Assembly (NCBI RefSeq): GCF_046159835.1
Contig: NZ_JBJXCY010000002.1
Coordinates: 1,240,001-1,304,000 of the forward strand
Direction: 5' to 3'
DNA: 64,000 nucleotides
Source of the DNA: JACKJK01 sp046159835
GTDB lineage: Bacteria > Pseudomonadota > Alphaproteobacteria > Rhizobiales > Tepidamorphaceae
This document shows positions 56,965 to 64,000 of the stretch, piece by piece (the stretch's first letter is position 1; every line of letters starts with the position of its first letter). Below the pieces are notes generated by a model, which was not told where the DNA came from, did no database searches, and saw nothing but the letters and a program-made list of their open reading frames with translations. Position numbers and translations under genes: made by a program.

Positions 56965-57678
56965 ATGCGCCCATCCGAACGTGCACCCGATGCCATGCGC
57001 CCCGTCTCCATCGAGCGCGGCTTCGCCAAACACGCCGAAGGGTCCTGCCTGATCCGCTTCGGCGACACCCACGTGCTGTGCACGGCCTCGCTGGAAGAGC
57101 GCCTGCCGCCGTGGCTGCGCGGGCAGGGGCGCGGCTGGGTCACCGCCGAATACGGCATGCTGCCCCGCTCCACCCATGATCGCTCCCAGCGCGAGGCCTC
57201 GCGCGGCAAGCAGGGCGGACGCACGCTGGAAATCCAGCGCCTGATCGGCCGCTCGCTGCGCGCCGTCTGCGACCTCAAGCTGCTCGGCGAACGCCAGATC
57301 ACCGTCGACTGCGACGTGCTGCAGGCCGACGGCGGCACCCGCACCGCCTCCATCACCGGCGGTTGGGTGGCGCTGGCCGAGTGCATCAACTGGATGCGCA
57401 AGCGCAACATGATCGACATGAACCCGCTGACCGACCACGTCGCGGCCATTTCCTGCGGCATCTACAAGGGCACCCCGGTGCTCGACCTCGATTACGCCGA
57501 GGATTCATCCGCCGACACCGACGCCAACTTCGTGATGACCGGCTCGTCCGGCCTCGTCGAGGTGCAGGCGACGGCGGAAAAGTCACCGTTCAGCCAGTCG
57601 GAGTTCCTCGACCTGCTCTCGCTCGCCTCCAAGGGCGTGGGGGAGCTCGTGGAACTGCAGAAAGAGGCGCTTGCCTGA
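56965..57678 (+). CDS. rph: Ribonuclease PH
   Basis: 237 residues from ATG 56965. Family motifs: RPVSIERGFAKHAEGSCLI, VLCTASLEERLPPWLRG, GWVTAEYGMLPRSTH (phosphate site) and QRLIGRSLRAVCDLKLLGER (given in part). It trims 3' ends of tRNA precursors using phosphate. Its stop codon directly abuts the rdgB ATG. The hrcA/rph divergent pair followed by rdgB and hemW is conserved in alphaproteobacteria. Confidence 0.97.
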   Translation: MRPSERAPDAMRPVSIERGFAKHAEGSCLIRFGDTHVLCTASLEERLPPWLRGQGRGWVTAEYGMLPRSTHDRSQREASRGKQGGRTLEIQRLIGRSLRAVCDLKLLGERQITVDCDVLQADGGTRTASITGGWVALAECINWMRKRNMIDMNPLTDHVAAISCGIYKGTPVLDLDYAEDSSADTDANFVMTGSSGLVEVQATAEKSPFSQSEFLDLLSLASKGVGELVELQKEALA

Positions 57679-58314
57679 ATGCGGCCCCTGCCGGAGAAGA
57701 TCGTCGTCGCCAGTCACAATGACGGCAAGGTGCGCGAGATTCGCGCCTTGCTGGAGCCGCTTGGCTGCGAGATCGTCTCTGCCGCCGAGCTTGGCCTGCC
57801 CGAGCCGGACGAAGACGGCGAAACCTTCGAGGCCAATGCGAAGATCAAGGCCCTGTCGGCGGTGAAGCACAGCGGCCTTGCCGCGCTGAGCGATGATTCC
57901 GGCCTTTGCGTCGATGCGCTGGACGGCAAGCCCGGCATTCATTCCGCCCGCTGGGCCGGGCCGGACAAGGACTTCGCGCTCGCCATGCGCAACGTCGAGG
58001 AAGCCTTGCAGCAGGCCGGCGCGACCGATCCTGGAAGCCGCACCGCCCGCTTCGTGGCCGTTCTGTGCCTTGCCTGGCCCGATGGCGAGACCCGCGAATA
58101 TCGCGGCGAGATCGAGGGCCAGATGGTCTGGCCGCCGCGCGGCACCAAGGGTTTCGGCTTCGACCCGGTGTTCCTGCCGCAGGGCTACGACATCACCTTC
58201 GGCGAGATGAGTGCGGACGAAAAGCACGGCTGGGCGCAGGGTCAGGATTTCGCCCTGTCGCACCGTGCCCGTGCCTTCAAGGCGCTGGTCGAAGCGGGGT
58301 CTGGCAATGCTTGA
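57679..58314 (+). CDS. rdgB: XTP/dITP diphosphatase (RdgB/HAM1)
   Basis: 211 residues. HAM1 motifs: IVVASHNDGKVREIRALL at the start (the S-x-N-x-x-K substrate loop), GLAALSDDSGLCVDAL with catalytic Asp, and GFGFDPVFLPQGYDITFGEM (given in part). It hydrolyses dITP, ITP and XTP to monophosphates, keeping deaminated purines out of DNA. There is no gap to rph, and it overlaps hemW by 8 bp. Confidence 0.96.
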   Translation: MRPLPEKIVVASHNDGKVREIRALLEPLGCEIVSAAELGLPEPDEDGETFEANAKIKALSAVKHSGLAALSDDSGLCVDALDGKPGIHSARWAGPDKDFALAMRNVEEALQQAGATDPGSRTARFVAVLCLAWPDGETREYRGEIEGQMVWPPRGTKGFGFDPVFLPQGYDITFGEMSADEKHGWAQGQDFALSHRARAFKALVEAGSGNA

Positions 58315-59506
58315 GGGCACGCACGCAGCCGACTTGCCCGGCGCGGAAACCGGCGATGCCGGGTTCGGTATCTACGTCCACTGGCCCTTCTGTGCGGCCA
58401 AGTGCCCCTATTGCGACTTCAACAGCCATGTCCGCCACGGCGGCGTCGACGCCATGGGCTTCGCCGACGCGCTGTGCACGGAGCTTGAGTTCAACGCGCG
58501 CCGCCTCTCCGGCACCCCGCGCCGCACGGTGCGCAGCATCTTCTTCGGCGGCGGCACGCCCTCGCTGATGCCGCCGCAGGCGGTCGAGAAGGTCATCGCG
58601 AAGGTCGCCGACTTCTGGCCGGTCGCCGACGACCTGGAAATCACGCTCGAGGCCAACCCCTCCAGCGTCGACGCGGGCCGGTTCCGCGGTTTCCGCGATG
58701 CGGGCGTCAACCGCGTCTCCATCGGCGTTCAGTCGCTGGACGATGCCAAGCTGAAATTCCTCGGCCGCCTGCATGACCGTGCCGATGCGCTGCGTGCCGT
58801 CGAGATCGCGCAGGCGACCTTCCCGCGCATGTCCTTCGACATGATCTACGCGCTGCCCGGCCAGTCCGTTGAAGACTGGCGCGGCGAGCTGGCCCATGCG
58901 CTCAGCCTTGCGGGCGAGCACATGTCGCTCTACCAGCTCACCATCGAACCGGGCACGGCCTTCGCGCGGTTGCACGATGCCGGCCGTTTCACGGTGCCCG
59001 ATGCCGATTTCGCGCGCGACCTCTACGACGTGACGCAGGACCTGACGGCTGAGGCAGGCCTCCCGGTCTACGAGATTTCCAACCATGCCCGCCCCGGCGC
59101 GGAATGCCGCCACAACCTCGTCTACTGGAACAACGGCGATTTCGTCGGTGTCGGCCCCGGCGCCCATGGGCGGCTGACCCTTGGCAGCGGACGCTGGGCA
59201 ACTGCTTGTGAGCCGATGCCGGAAGCATGGCGGCGCAAGGTGCTGGCCAACGGCCACGGCATGAGCGTCGATGACCTGCTGGCACCGGAAGAAATTGCCG
59301 ACGAGTACCTCGTCATGGGCCTGCGGCTCGCGTCGGGTATCGACGTTGAGCGGTATGCGGCCCTTGCCGGGCGGGGGCTGGATTCAGGCCGGATTTCCGA
59401 CCTAGAAGAACACGGCATGATCGCGCGCGTCGGCAATCGTGGCCTGCGCGTTACGCCGGAAGGCTTCCCGGTGCTGAACGCGGTCGTCGCCGATCTTGCA
59501 GCCTGA
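58307..59506 (+). CDS. hemW: Radical SAM heme chaperone HemW
   Basis: 399 residues from ATG 58307 inside the rdgB end. The radical SAM cluster CAAKCPYCDFN (C-x3-C-x2-C plus following Cys-free Phe-Asn) identifies the CPO-like group; the IYVHWPFCAAKCPYC start is diagnostic. Later blocks are SIFFGGGTPSLM and VNRVSIGVQSLDD. True coproporphyrinogen oxidase HemN has a longer N-terminus and C-x3-C-x2-C-x-C. HemW inserts heme into respiratory proteins. It was long misannotated as oxygen-independent coproporphyrinogen oxidase. Confidence 0.93.
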   Translation: MLEGTHAADLPGAETGDAGFGIYVHWPFCAAKCPYCDFNSHVRHGGVDAMGFADALCTELEFNARRLSGTPRRTVRSIFFGGGTPSLMPPQAVEKVIAKVADFWPVADDLEITLEANPSSVDAGRFRGFRDAGVNRVSIGVQSLDDAKLKFLGRLHDRADALRAVEIAQATFPRMSFDMIYALPGQSVEDWRGELAHALSLAGEHMSLYQLTIEPGTAFARLHDAGRFTVPDADFARDLYDVTQDLTAEAGLPVYEISNHARPGAECRHNLVYWNNGDFVGVGPGAHGRLTLGSGRWATACEPMPEAWRRKVLANGHGMSVDDLLAPEEIADEYLVMGLRLASGIDVERYAALAGRGLDSGRISDLEEHGMIARVGNRGLRVTPEGFPVLNAVVADLAA

Positions 59507-59547
59507 GGTTTCACAGGCCGCCGGAAATCTCTTGAAAACCTGAAGTT

Positions 59548-60774
59548 CTAGAAGCCCTGCCCGCGGAACGAGTTCGGTGCGGTCTGCACCACCCGCTTGC
59601 CCGGGGGTTGCACTTCCAGCACCGCCAGCCCGCGCTGGCTGTGACCGCTGGAATTGAACCGGAAGATCCCGTCCGTTCCCTGGAAACCGTCCGTGTTGTC
59701 GAGGCGGTTTGCTGGGTAGGGGTTGTTCTGGTCGATGCTGGCCAGCGCGGCGGCAAGGCTCGTCGCGTCATAGGCGAGCGTAGCGATGCGCGGCAGGTCT
59801 CCGCCGTAGCGCGAGCGGTAGCGTGCCTGCAGCGAGTTGAAGCCGGCCGGATCGGGCGCGACGAACCAGCCACCCTTGAGCGGCTGGATGTTCAGCACCG
59901 TCGGGTCGTCCCACTGGCCGGTCCCGAGCATCTTCACCCGGTTGAGGTCGACGCCGCCTTCGCTCAGCCCGGTCACGATATGCGGCATGGCCGCTGCGCC
60001 TTCCGGCGCGAGGATCGCGTTGACCCGGGCATTGGCTCCGGCTGCAATCGGCGCGAATTTCTGGGCTGCGGCCTTGATGGCTGCCGGGTCGGACTTGTAG
60101 CGCTCGACCGCGATCAGCTGCCCGCCATTGCGTGAAACCGCCTGCCGCAGCGCGTTTTCGACGAGGATGCCATAGGCGTTCTCCGGCACCAGCGCGCCGA
60201 AGGACTTGCGCCCGTTCTGCGCGGCATAATGCACCACGCGGTTGACGTCGCTTTCGGCAAGGAAGCTCAGCAGGCGGACCGTGCCGCCGGCTGCGTTCGG
60301 GTCGGACGAGAAGGCGATGACCGGCACGTTGGTCGAACCGGCCACCTGGCCCGCGGCCACGACCTCGTTGGAAAACAGCGGTCCGAGGATCAGCCGCGCG
60401 CCGTTCTGGATCGCTTCCAGCGCGGCATCGCGTGCGCCCTGCGGGGTGCCCTTGGTGTCATAGGGGGTGACGGTGACGGCGGAGTTCGGGACTTCCGAGA
60501 CCGCCATCTCCGAGACGTTGCGCAGGACGGCCGCGGTCGAACCGCCGCTGCCGCCGGCGCTGAAGGGAAGCAAAAGCGCGACCTGCACGGGGCCGGAACC
60601 GAACGAACCTGTCGGCGCCGACTGCGCCGGCGCGCTCGGCTGCTGGGCGCCGATGCCCTGTCCGCCGCCGCTACAGGCGGCAAGTGCCGCCGACATGCCA
60701 AGCGCCATGCCGAGGCCGAGAAGCCCCCGCCGCGTCGTTTCGCCCTGTCCCCCGTTACGCCTCATGCAACTCAT
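59548..60774 (-). CDS. Penicillin-binding protein activator-like lipoprotein (LppC/LpoA domain)
   Basis: 408 residues from ATG 60774 (60765 possible). A basic N-terminus (RRNGGQGETTRRG, with twin Arg) leads to a lipobox LAAC near residue 34. The rest resembles a periplasmic-binding/Leu-Ile-Val receptor fold: VQVALLLPFSAGG, then 'RLILGPLFSNEVVAAGQVA' and VPVIAFSSDPNAAGG. In E. coli the related LpoA C-terminal half activates PBP1A. Here it is a stand-alone lipoprotein, as in other alphaproteobacteria, divergent from rsmI, the same neighbour as in many proteobacteria (yraM-rsmI). Confidence 0.87.
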   Translation of the reverse strand: MSCMRRNGGQGETTRRGLLGLGMALGMSAALAACSGGGQGIGAQQPSAPAQSAPTGSFGSGPVQVALLLPFSAGGSGGSTAAVLRNVSEMAVSEVPNSAVTVTPYDTKGTPQGARDAALEAIQNGARLILGPLFSNEVVAAGQVAGSTNVPVIAFSSDPNAAGGTVRLLSFLAESDVNRVVHYAAQNGRKSFGALVPENAYGILVENALRQAVSRNGGQLIAVERYKSDPAAIKAAAQKFAPIAAGANARVNAILAPEGAAAMPHIVTGLSEGGVDLNRVKMLGTGQWDDPTVLNIQPLKGGWFVAPDPAGFNSLQARYRSRYGGDLPRIATLAYDATSLAAALASIDQNNPYPANRLDNTDGFQGTDGIFRFNSSGHSQRGLAVLEVQPPGKRVVQTAPNSFRGQGF

Positions 60775-61007
60775 GCCGCTTTCAAACTTGCCCCGATGCC
60801 GACTTTGCACCTGCCCGTTCAGGTGTCGGCCATCATGGTAAACAAACCATTGATAGTCTAACCCGTTCTGGCGTCGGAAAAAATGCCCCGTCAGCCGTTT
60901 CCGCCGCCGCCCGGCCTGATATGTTGCGAGAAGTCGTAGCGCGTGGAAGCTGCGCGCAAAACCGCCAATGACGGTCTGCGGGCGGTGCAGATGAGGAAAC
61001 CCCACAG

Positions 61008-61913
61008 GTGTTGCAGCAAGGCTACGCGATCGGACAGACCGCTTTTCCCGCGCCGCGTCCGGCAAGCGGCCTCTATGTCGTCGCCACGCCCATCGGAAAT
61101 CTCAAGGACGTGACGATCCGCGCGCTGGAAACATTGGCCGCCGCCGATGTGATCGCCTGCGAGGATACCCGCCATACGCGCCGCCTGCTTGACCACTACG
61201 CGATCCGCACCCACTGCCTGTCCTACCACGAGCACAACGCCGCCCAGCGTCGCCCGGAACTGCTGGACAGGCTGGCTGGCGGGCAGGTGGTTGCACTCGT
61301 CTCCGATGCCGGCACGCCCCTGGTGTCCGACCCCGGCTTCAAGCTCGTGGAAGCGGTGATCGAGGCGGGCCATGCAGTGTTCCCGCTGCCCGGAGCTTCG
61401 GCCACGCTGGCAGCGCTCGTCGCCGCGGGCCTTCCAACTGACAGTTTTTTCTTTGCGGGCTTCCTGCCGTCGAAATCCGGTGCGCGTCGCAACAAGGCAG
61501 CCGAGTTCGCAACCGTGCCGGGCACGCTGGTCTTCTACGAGTCGCCAAACCGCGTCGCCGCCATGCTGGCGGATATGCAGGCCGTCTATGGCGACAGGCA
61601 GGCCGCCGTTGCCCGTGAACTGACCAAGCGCTTCGAGACGCTGGAGCGCGGCACGCTTGGCGAACTGGCGCAGCGCTTCGGTGAAGGGGCTGCGCCCAAG
61701 GGCGAGATCGTCGTCGTCGTCGCGCCGCCCGATGAAGAAGCCCCCAGCGCCGACATCGGCGACGACGCCATTGCCGAGCGGCTGGAATCCCTGAGCGCGG
61801 AACATGGCGTCAGCCGCGCCGCGCAGATTCTTGCGCAGGAAACCGGCCTGCCGCGCAAGAAACTCTATACCCGCGCGCTGGAACTCGGCTCGCGGGCCCG
61901 GAAGGCGACATGA
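61008..61913 (+). CDS. rsmI: 16S rRNA (cytidine1402-2'-O)-methyltransferase RsmI
   Basis: 301 residues from GTG 61008 with GAGG about 11 bp upstream. Tetrapyrrole-methylase-type fold: LYVVATPIGNLKDVTIRAL, IACEDTRHTRRLL, LVSDAGTPLVSDPGF and LVFYESPNRV. It adds the 2'-O-methyl group to C1402 of 16S rRNA near the P site. It is coupled to yraN by a 4-base overlap. Confidence 0.96.
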   Translation: MLQQGYAIGQTAFPAPRPASGLYVVATPIGNLKDVTIRALETLAAADVIACEDTRHTRRLLDHYAIRTHCLSYHEHNAAQRRPELLDRLAGGQVVALVSDAGTPLVSDPGFKLVEAVIEAGHAVFPLPGASATLAALVAAGLPTDSFFFAGFLPSKSGARRNKAAEFATVPGTLVFYESPNRVAAMLADMQAVYGDRQAAVARELTKRFETLERGTLGELAQRFGEGAAPKGEIVVVVAPPDEEAPSADIGDDAIAERLESLSAEHGVSRAAQILAQETGLPRKKLYTRALELGSRARKAT

Positions 61914-62293
61914 CCGCCCCCGGCGCAGCAGTGCAACGCCGCCGCAGCGCGGAGCGAAGAGGCCGGCGGTCCGAATTCGCAGCACTCGCGCTGTTGGCCG
62001 TGAAGGGCTTTCGCCCGCTTGCGCGCCGCTGGCGTTCGCCCGTCGGCGAACTGGACCTCGTCGTCGTGCGCGGCAATCTGCTGACCTTCGTGGAAGTGAA
62101 GGCCCGCGCCAGTGAGTCCAGCGGATTGGAAGCCATCACGGCCGCACAGCAGAAGCGCATGGCCGCTGCCGCGCAGGCATGGCTTGCCAGCAACCCCGCC
62201 TATGCCAGATACAACATGCGCTTCGACGCGGTGATCGTGACGCCGCGCCGCCTGCCGCGTCACCTGCCCGACGCGTTCCGCCCTCACGCCTGA
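61910..62293 (+). CDS. yraN: UPF0102/YraN-family nuclease-like protein
   Basis: 127 residues. The endonuclease-like core has RRSPVGELDLVVVRGNLLTFVEVKARAS (shown in part): the pattern E-x-D-L ... F-V-E-V-K is the PD-(D/E)xK-type metal site. Function is not established; the family is almost universally next to rsmI. ATG overlaps the rsmI TGA, and gshB begins 22 bp after its stop. Confidence 0.93.
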   Translation: MTAPGAAVQRRRSAERRGRRSEFAALALLAVKGFRPLARRWRSPVGELDLVVVRGNLLTFVEVKARASESSGLEAITAAQQKRMAAAAQAWLASNPAYARYNMRFDAVIVTPRRLPRHLPDAFRPHA

Positions 62294-62315
62294 CATTGTT
62301 CGGATAGATCAGCCC

Positions 62316-63257
62316 ATGTCCCTGACAGTCGCCGTCCAGATGGACCATATCGCCGGCATCAACATCGCCGGGGATTCCACCTTCGCCCTCATGCTGGAGG
62401 CCAAGAAGCGCGGCCACGCGCTGATCCACTACCACGTGCGCGACCTAGCCCAGCGCGGGCGCGATGTGTTCGTGACCGGCGAACCGGTCGAGGTGCGCGA
62501 CGAGAAGGGCAATCATTTCTCGCTTGGCGAGCGCACCCGGATGCGTCTGGACGAGGCCCAGGTCGTGCTGATGCGGCAGGACCCGCCCTTCGACATGGAC
62601 TACATCACCGCGACCCACATGCTGGAATGCGTCCATCCGAAAACGCTGGTGGTCAACGATCCGGCCAGCGTTCGCAACGCGCCGGAGAAGATCTTCGTCA
62701 CCGAATTCTCGCAGTTCATGCCGCCGACGCTGATCACCCGCAACGTTTCGGAGATCGAGGCCTTCCGGACAGAGTTCTCCGACATCGTCATCAAGCCGCT
62801 CTACGGCAACGGCGGCAAGGCGGTGTTCCGCCTCAAGCCGGGCGACGAGAATTTCGGTTCGCTCATCGACATGTTCGAAAGCACCTTCCGCGAGCCTTGG
62901 GTCATCCAGCAGTACCGCGAGGAAGTGCGCCAGGGCGACAAGCGGATTCTCATCGTCGACGGCAAGTTTGCCGGTGCCGTGAACCGTGTTCCGGCGGAAG
63001 GCGATCTGCGCTCCAACATGGTGCGCGGCGGCGTGGCCTCCGAGACCGACCTCACCCCGCGCGAACGCGAGATCGTCGAGGCGCTCGGCCCGGTGTTGAA
63101 GGAAAAGGGTCTGATCTTCACCGGCATCGACGTGATCGGCGGCTACCTGACCGAGATCAACGTCACCTCGCCCACCGGCATCCGTGCCATCGCGAAATTA
63201 GGCGGCCCGGATGCAGCCGCCATGATCTGGGACGCGATCGAGGAAAAGGTCGGCTAG
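62316..63257 (+). CDS. gshB: Glutathione synthetase
   Basis: 313 residues, typical prokaryotic GshB of the ATP-grasp fold. MDHIAGINIAGDSTFALM starts the family sequence. DPPFDMDYITATHMLE, the ATP-site IVIKPLYGNGGKAVFRL and the C-terminal GLIFTGIDVIGGYLTEINVTSPTG (given in part) follow. It joins glycine to gamma-glutamylcysteine. It ends the rsmI-yraN-gshB operon. Confidence 0.97.
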   Translation: MSLTVAVQMDHIAGINIAGDSTFALMLEAKKRGHALIHYHVRDLAQRGRDVFVTGEPVEVRDEKGNHFSLGERTRMRLDEAQVVLMRQDPPFDMDYITATHMLECVHPKTLVVNDPASVRNAPEKIFVTEFSQFMPPTLITRNVSEIEAFRTEFSDIVIKPLYGNGGKAVFRLKPGDENFGSLIDMFESTFREPWVIQQYREEVRQGDKRILIVDGKFAGAVNRVPAEGDLRSNMVRGGVASETDLTPREREIVEALGPVLKEKGLIFTGIDVIGGYLTEINVTSPTGIRAIAKLGGPDAAAMIWDAIEEKVG

Positions 63258-63266
63258 ACTGCCCGC

Positions 63267-63413
63267 CTAGTGGCAGTGAACGATGCCGGTTGCCCGCTCC
63301 ATGTGGCAACACTGGCCGGGAGGAGAACTCTTCCGGCAGCCGCCGCCATGGGCGACGGCGGAAACGGTCAAAGTGGCAAGTAAAAGACCGGCCGTCAGGA
63401 ATCTGAAATACAT
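63267..63413 (-). CDS. Small Cys/His-rich secreted protein (48 residues)
   Basis: A 48-residue ORF on the minus strand starting ATG 63413, with GGGGGCGAC upstream. Residues 1-21 form a signal peptide ending SAVA. The mature part of about 27 residues is HGGGCRKSSPPGQCCHMERA (first 20), followed by TGIVHCH at the very end. The GGGC...GQCCHM...TG..HCH layout resembles small exported proteins with a G-x-CH-x5-TG-x-x-HCH tail found in rhizobia. Four Cys and four His suggest metal binding or a disulfide fold. Function is unknown. It fills the otherwise empty 329-bp gap between gshB and comM and is convergent with gshB. Confidence 0.65.
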   Translation of the reverse strand: MYFRFLTAGLLLATLTVSAVAHGGGCRKSSPPGQCCHMERATGIVHCH

Positions 63414-63586
63414 TGTGCGTCGCCCCCGAATTCATGTTGTCGCGGCGGTTTTGCTCCGCGTGGGTGGTGAGGCTAGGGCCATCTTGCCTTTGCGGCAAAA
63501 CGAAACGCACACAATGGCAAATGTTCGCCTATTGTTCTTTGGCGGGTGATGCGCTAACTTCCGTTGAGTAACGAACGGAGGGGCGG

Positions 63587-64000
63587 ATGGTCGCCAGGGT
63601 CAGGACGGTTGCGCTGGAAGGCATCGACGCGCGCCCGGTGGACGTGCAGGTTCAGGTGTCGCCGGGTCTCCCCGCTTTCACCATTGTCGGCCTGCCGGAC
63701 AAGGCGGTTGCCGAAAGCCGCGAGCGTGTCCGTGCTGCGCTGACCGCCGTCGGCCTGTCGCTTCCTCCCAAACGCATCACCATCAACCTCGCGCCCGCCG
63801 ATCTGCCCAAGGAGGGCAGTCATTTCGACCTTCCCATCGCGGCAGGCGTCATGGCGGCAATCGGTGCCATTCCCGCGACCGCGCTCGATGGTCAGGTGGT
63901 GCTGGGTGAACTCGCGCTGGATGCGCGCATAAGCGCGGTTGCCGGCGTCCTGCCGGCTGCCATCGCCGCCAATGCCGAAGGCTGCGGACTTGTCTGTCCG
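63587..64000 (+). CDS. comM: ComM/YifB-family Mg-chelatase-like AAA protein, N-terminal part
   Basis: 138 codons from ATG 63587 with GGAGGGG 5 bp upstream; the gene runs off the window. The family N-terminus is recognisable: VALEGIDARPVDVQVQVSPG, FTIVGLPDKAVAESRERVRAAL (given in part), LPPKRITINLAPADLPKEGS and FDLPIAAGVMAAIGAIP. Full-length members are about 510 residues, with this subdomain followed by an AAA+ motor. ComM is a hexameric helicase that promotes branch migration in natural transformation. Only the first quarter is visible. Confidence 0.93.
   Translation, partial: MVARVRTVALEGIDARPVDVQVQVSPGLPAFTIVGLPDKAVAESRERVRAALTAVGLSLPPKRITINLAPADLPKEGSHFDLPIAAGVMAAIGAIPATALDGQVVLGELALDARISAVAGVLPAAIAANAEGCGLVCP

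Noticed and set aside
63283..63549. 88-residue plus-strand ORF between gshB and comM
   Set aside because: No ribosome site, no family features, and it overlaps the better-supported small secreted protein on the other strand.

Overview
The window is chromosomal core DNA of a high-GC alphaproteobacterium, most likely a member of the Hyphomicrobiales (Rhizobiales) or a close relative. The evidence is gene order: glnK-amtB, ftsK, lolA, xth; leuS-lptE-holA; parB-parA-rsmG-mnmG-mnmE; rho-hemJ-hemE; ppsR-maf-coaE-dnaQ-secB-fxsA-timA-mltA-smrA; hslV/hslU; a his operon; dnaK-dnaJ-pmtA; grpE-hrcA-rph-rdgB-hemW; rsmI-yraN-gshB. I see no tRNA or rRNA genes, insertion sequences, prophage or CRISPR.

The window appears to span the chromosomal replication origin. 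The parAB operon is at 13.3-15.0 kb. Two parS palindromes (TGTTTCACGTGAAAC core) lie at 15.77 kb, inside rsmG, and at 17.70 kb, between mnmE and mnmG. The intergenic stretch between hemE and ppsR (24.03-24.45 kb) has the gene context of the Caulobacter/Rickettsia origin. It holds DnaA-box-like sequences, an AT-rich block, four GANTC methylation sites and a TTAA-N7-TTAA CtrA-type box. Most genes on either side point away from it: parB to hemE on the minus strand, ppsR to dnaQ on the plus strand. A second, perfect CtrA box lies about 90 bp upstream of ftsK.

Layout. 0-8 kb: nitrogen sensing and ammonium uptake, DNA translocase FtsK, LolA-like carrier, a candidate structured RNA, exonuclease III, a cNMP-binding protein, an OmpR-type regulator and an L,D-transpeptidase. 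8-24 kb: translation (leuS), outer-membrane assembly (lptE), replication and segregation (holA, parAB), tRNA modification (mnmEG), rho and heme genes. 24-32 kb: the right side of oriC with coaE, dnaQ, secB, a TimA/Tim44 protein, mltA, smrA and an HTH regulator. 31.7-34.6 kb: HslVU protease with an extra membrane-protein gene between the subunits. 34.8-40 kb: one tightly overlapping operon hisB-(DUF2628)-hisH-hisA-hisF-hisE-coaA-GFA, with a diverged partial duplicate of the hisF 5' end in front of hisF. 40-47.5 kb: adenosine kinase family, nth, DUF2244, an Ada-like protein, gpmA, dapB, pyrF and pmtA. 47.5-57 kb: chaperones dnaJ, dnaK, grpE and repressor hrcA, interleaved with alkB and a divergent PEP-carboxylase-like gene. 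57-64 kb: rph-rdgB-hemW, a penicillin-binding-protein-activator-like lipoprotein, rsmI-yraN-gshB, a tiny Cys/His-rich secreted protein and the start of comM.

The most unusual items are the hisF leader duplication that loses catalytic Asp11, the PEP-carboxylase homologue with altered active-site motifs, the multi-hairpin RNA candidate between lolA and xth, and the CtrA/DnaA/parS signals that mark an origin region. No wholly new multi-gene system is evident.
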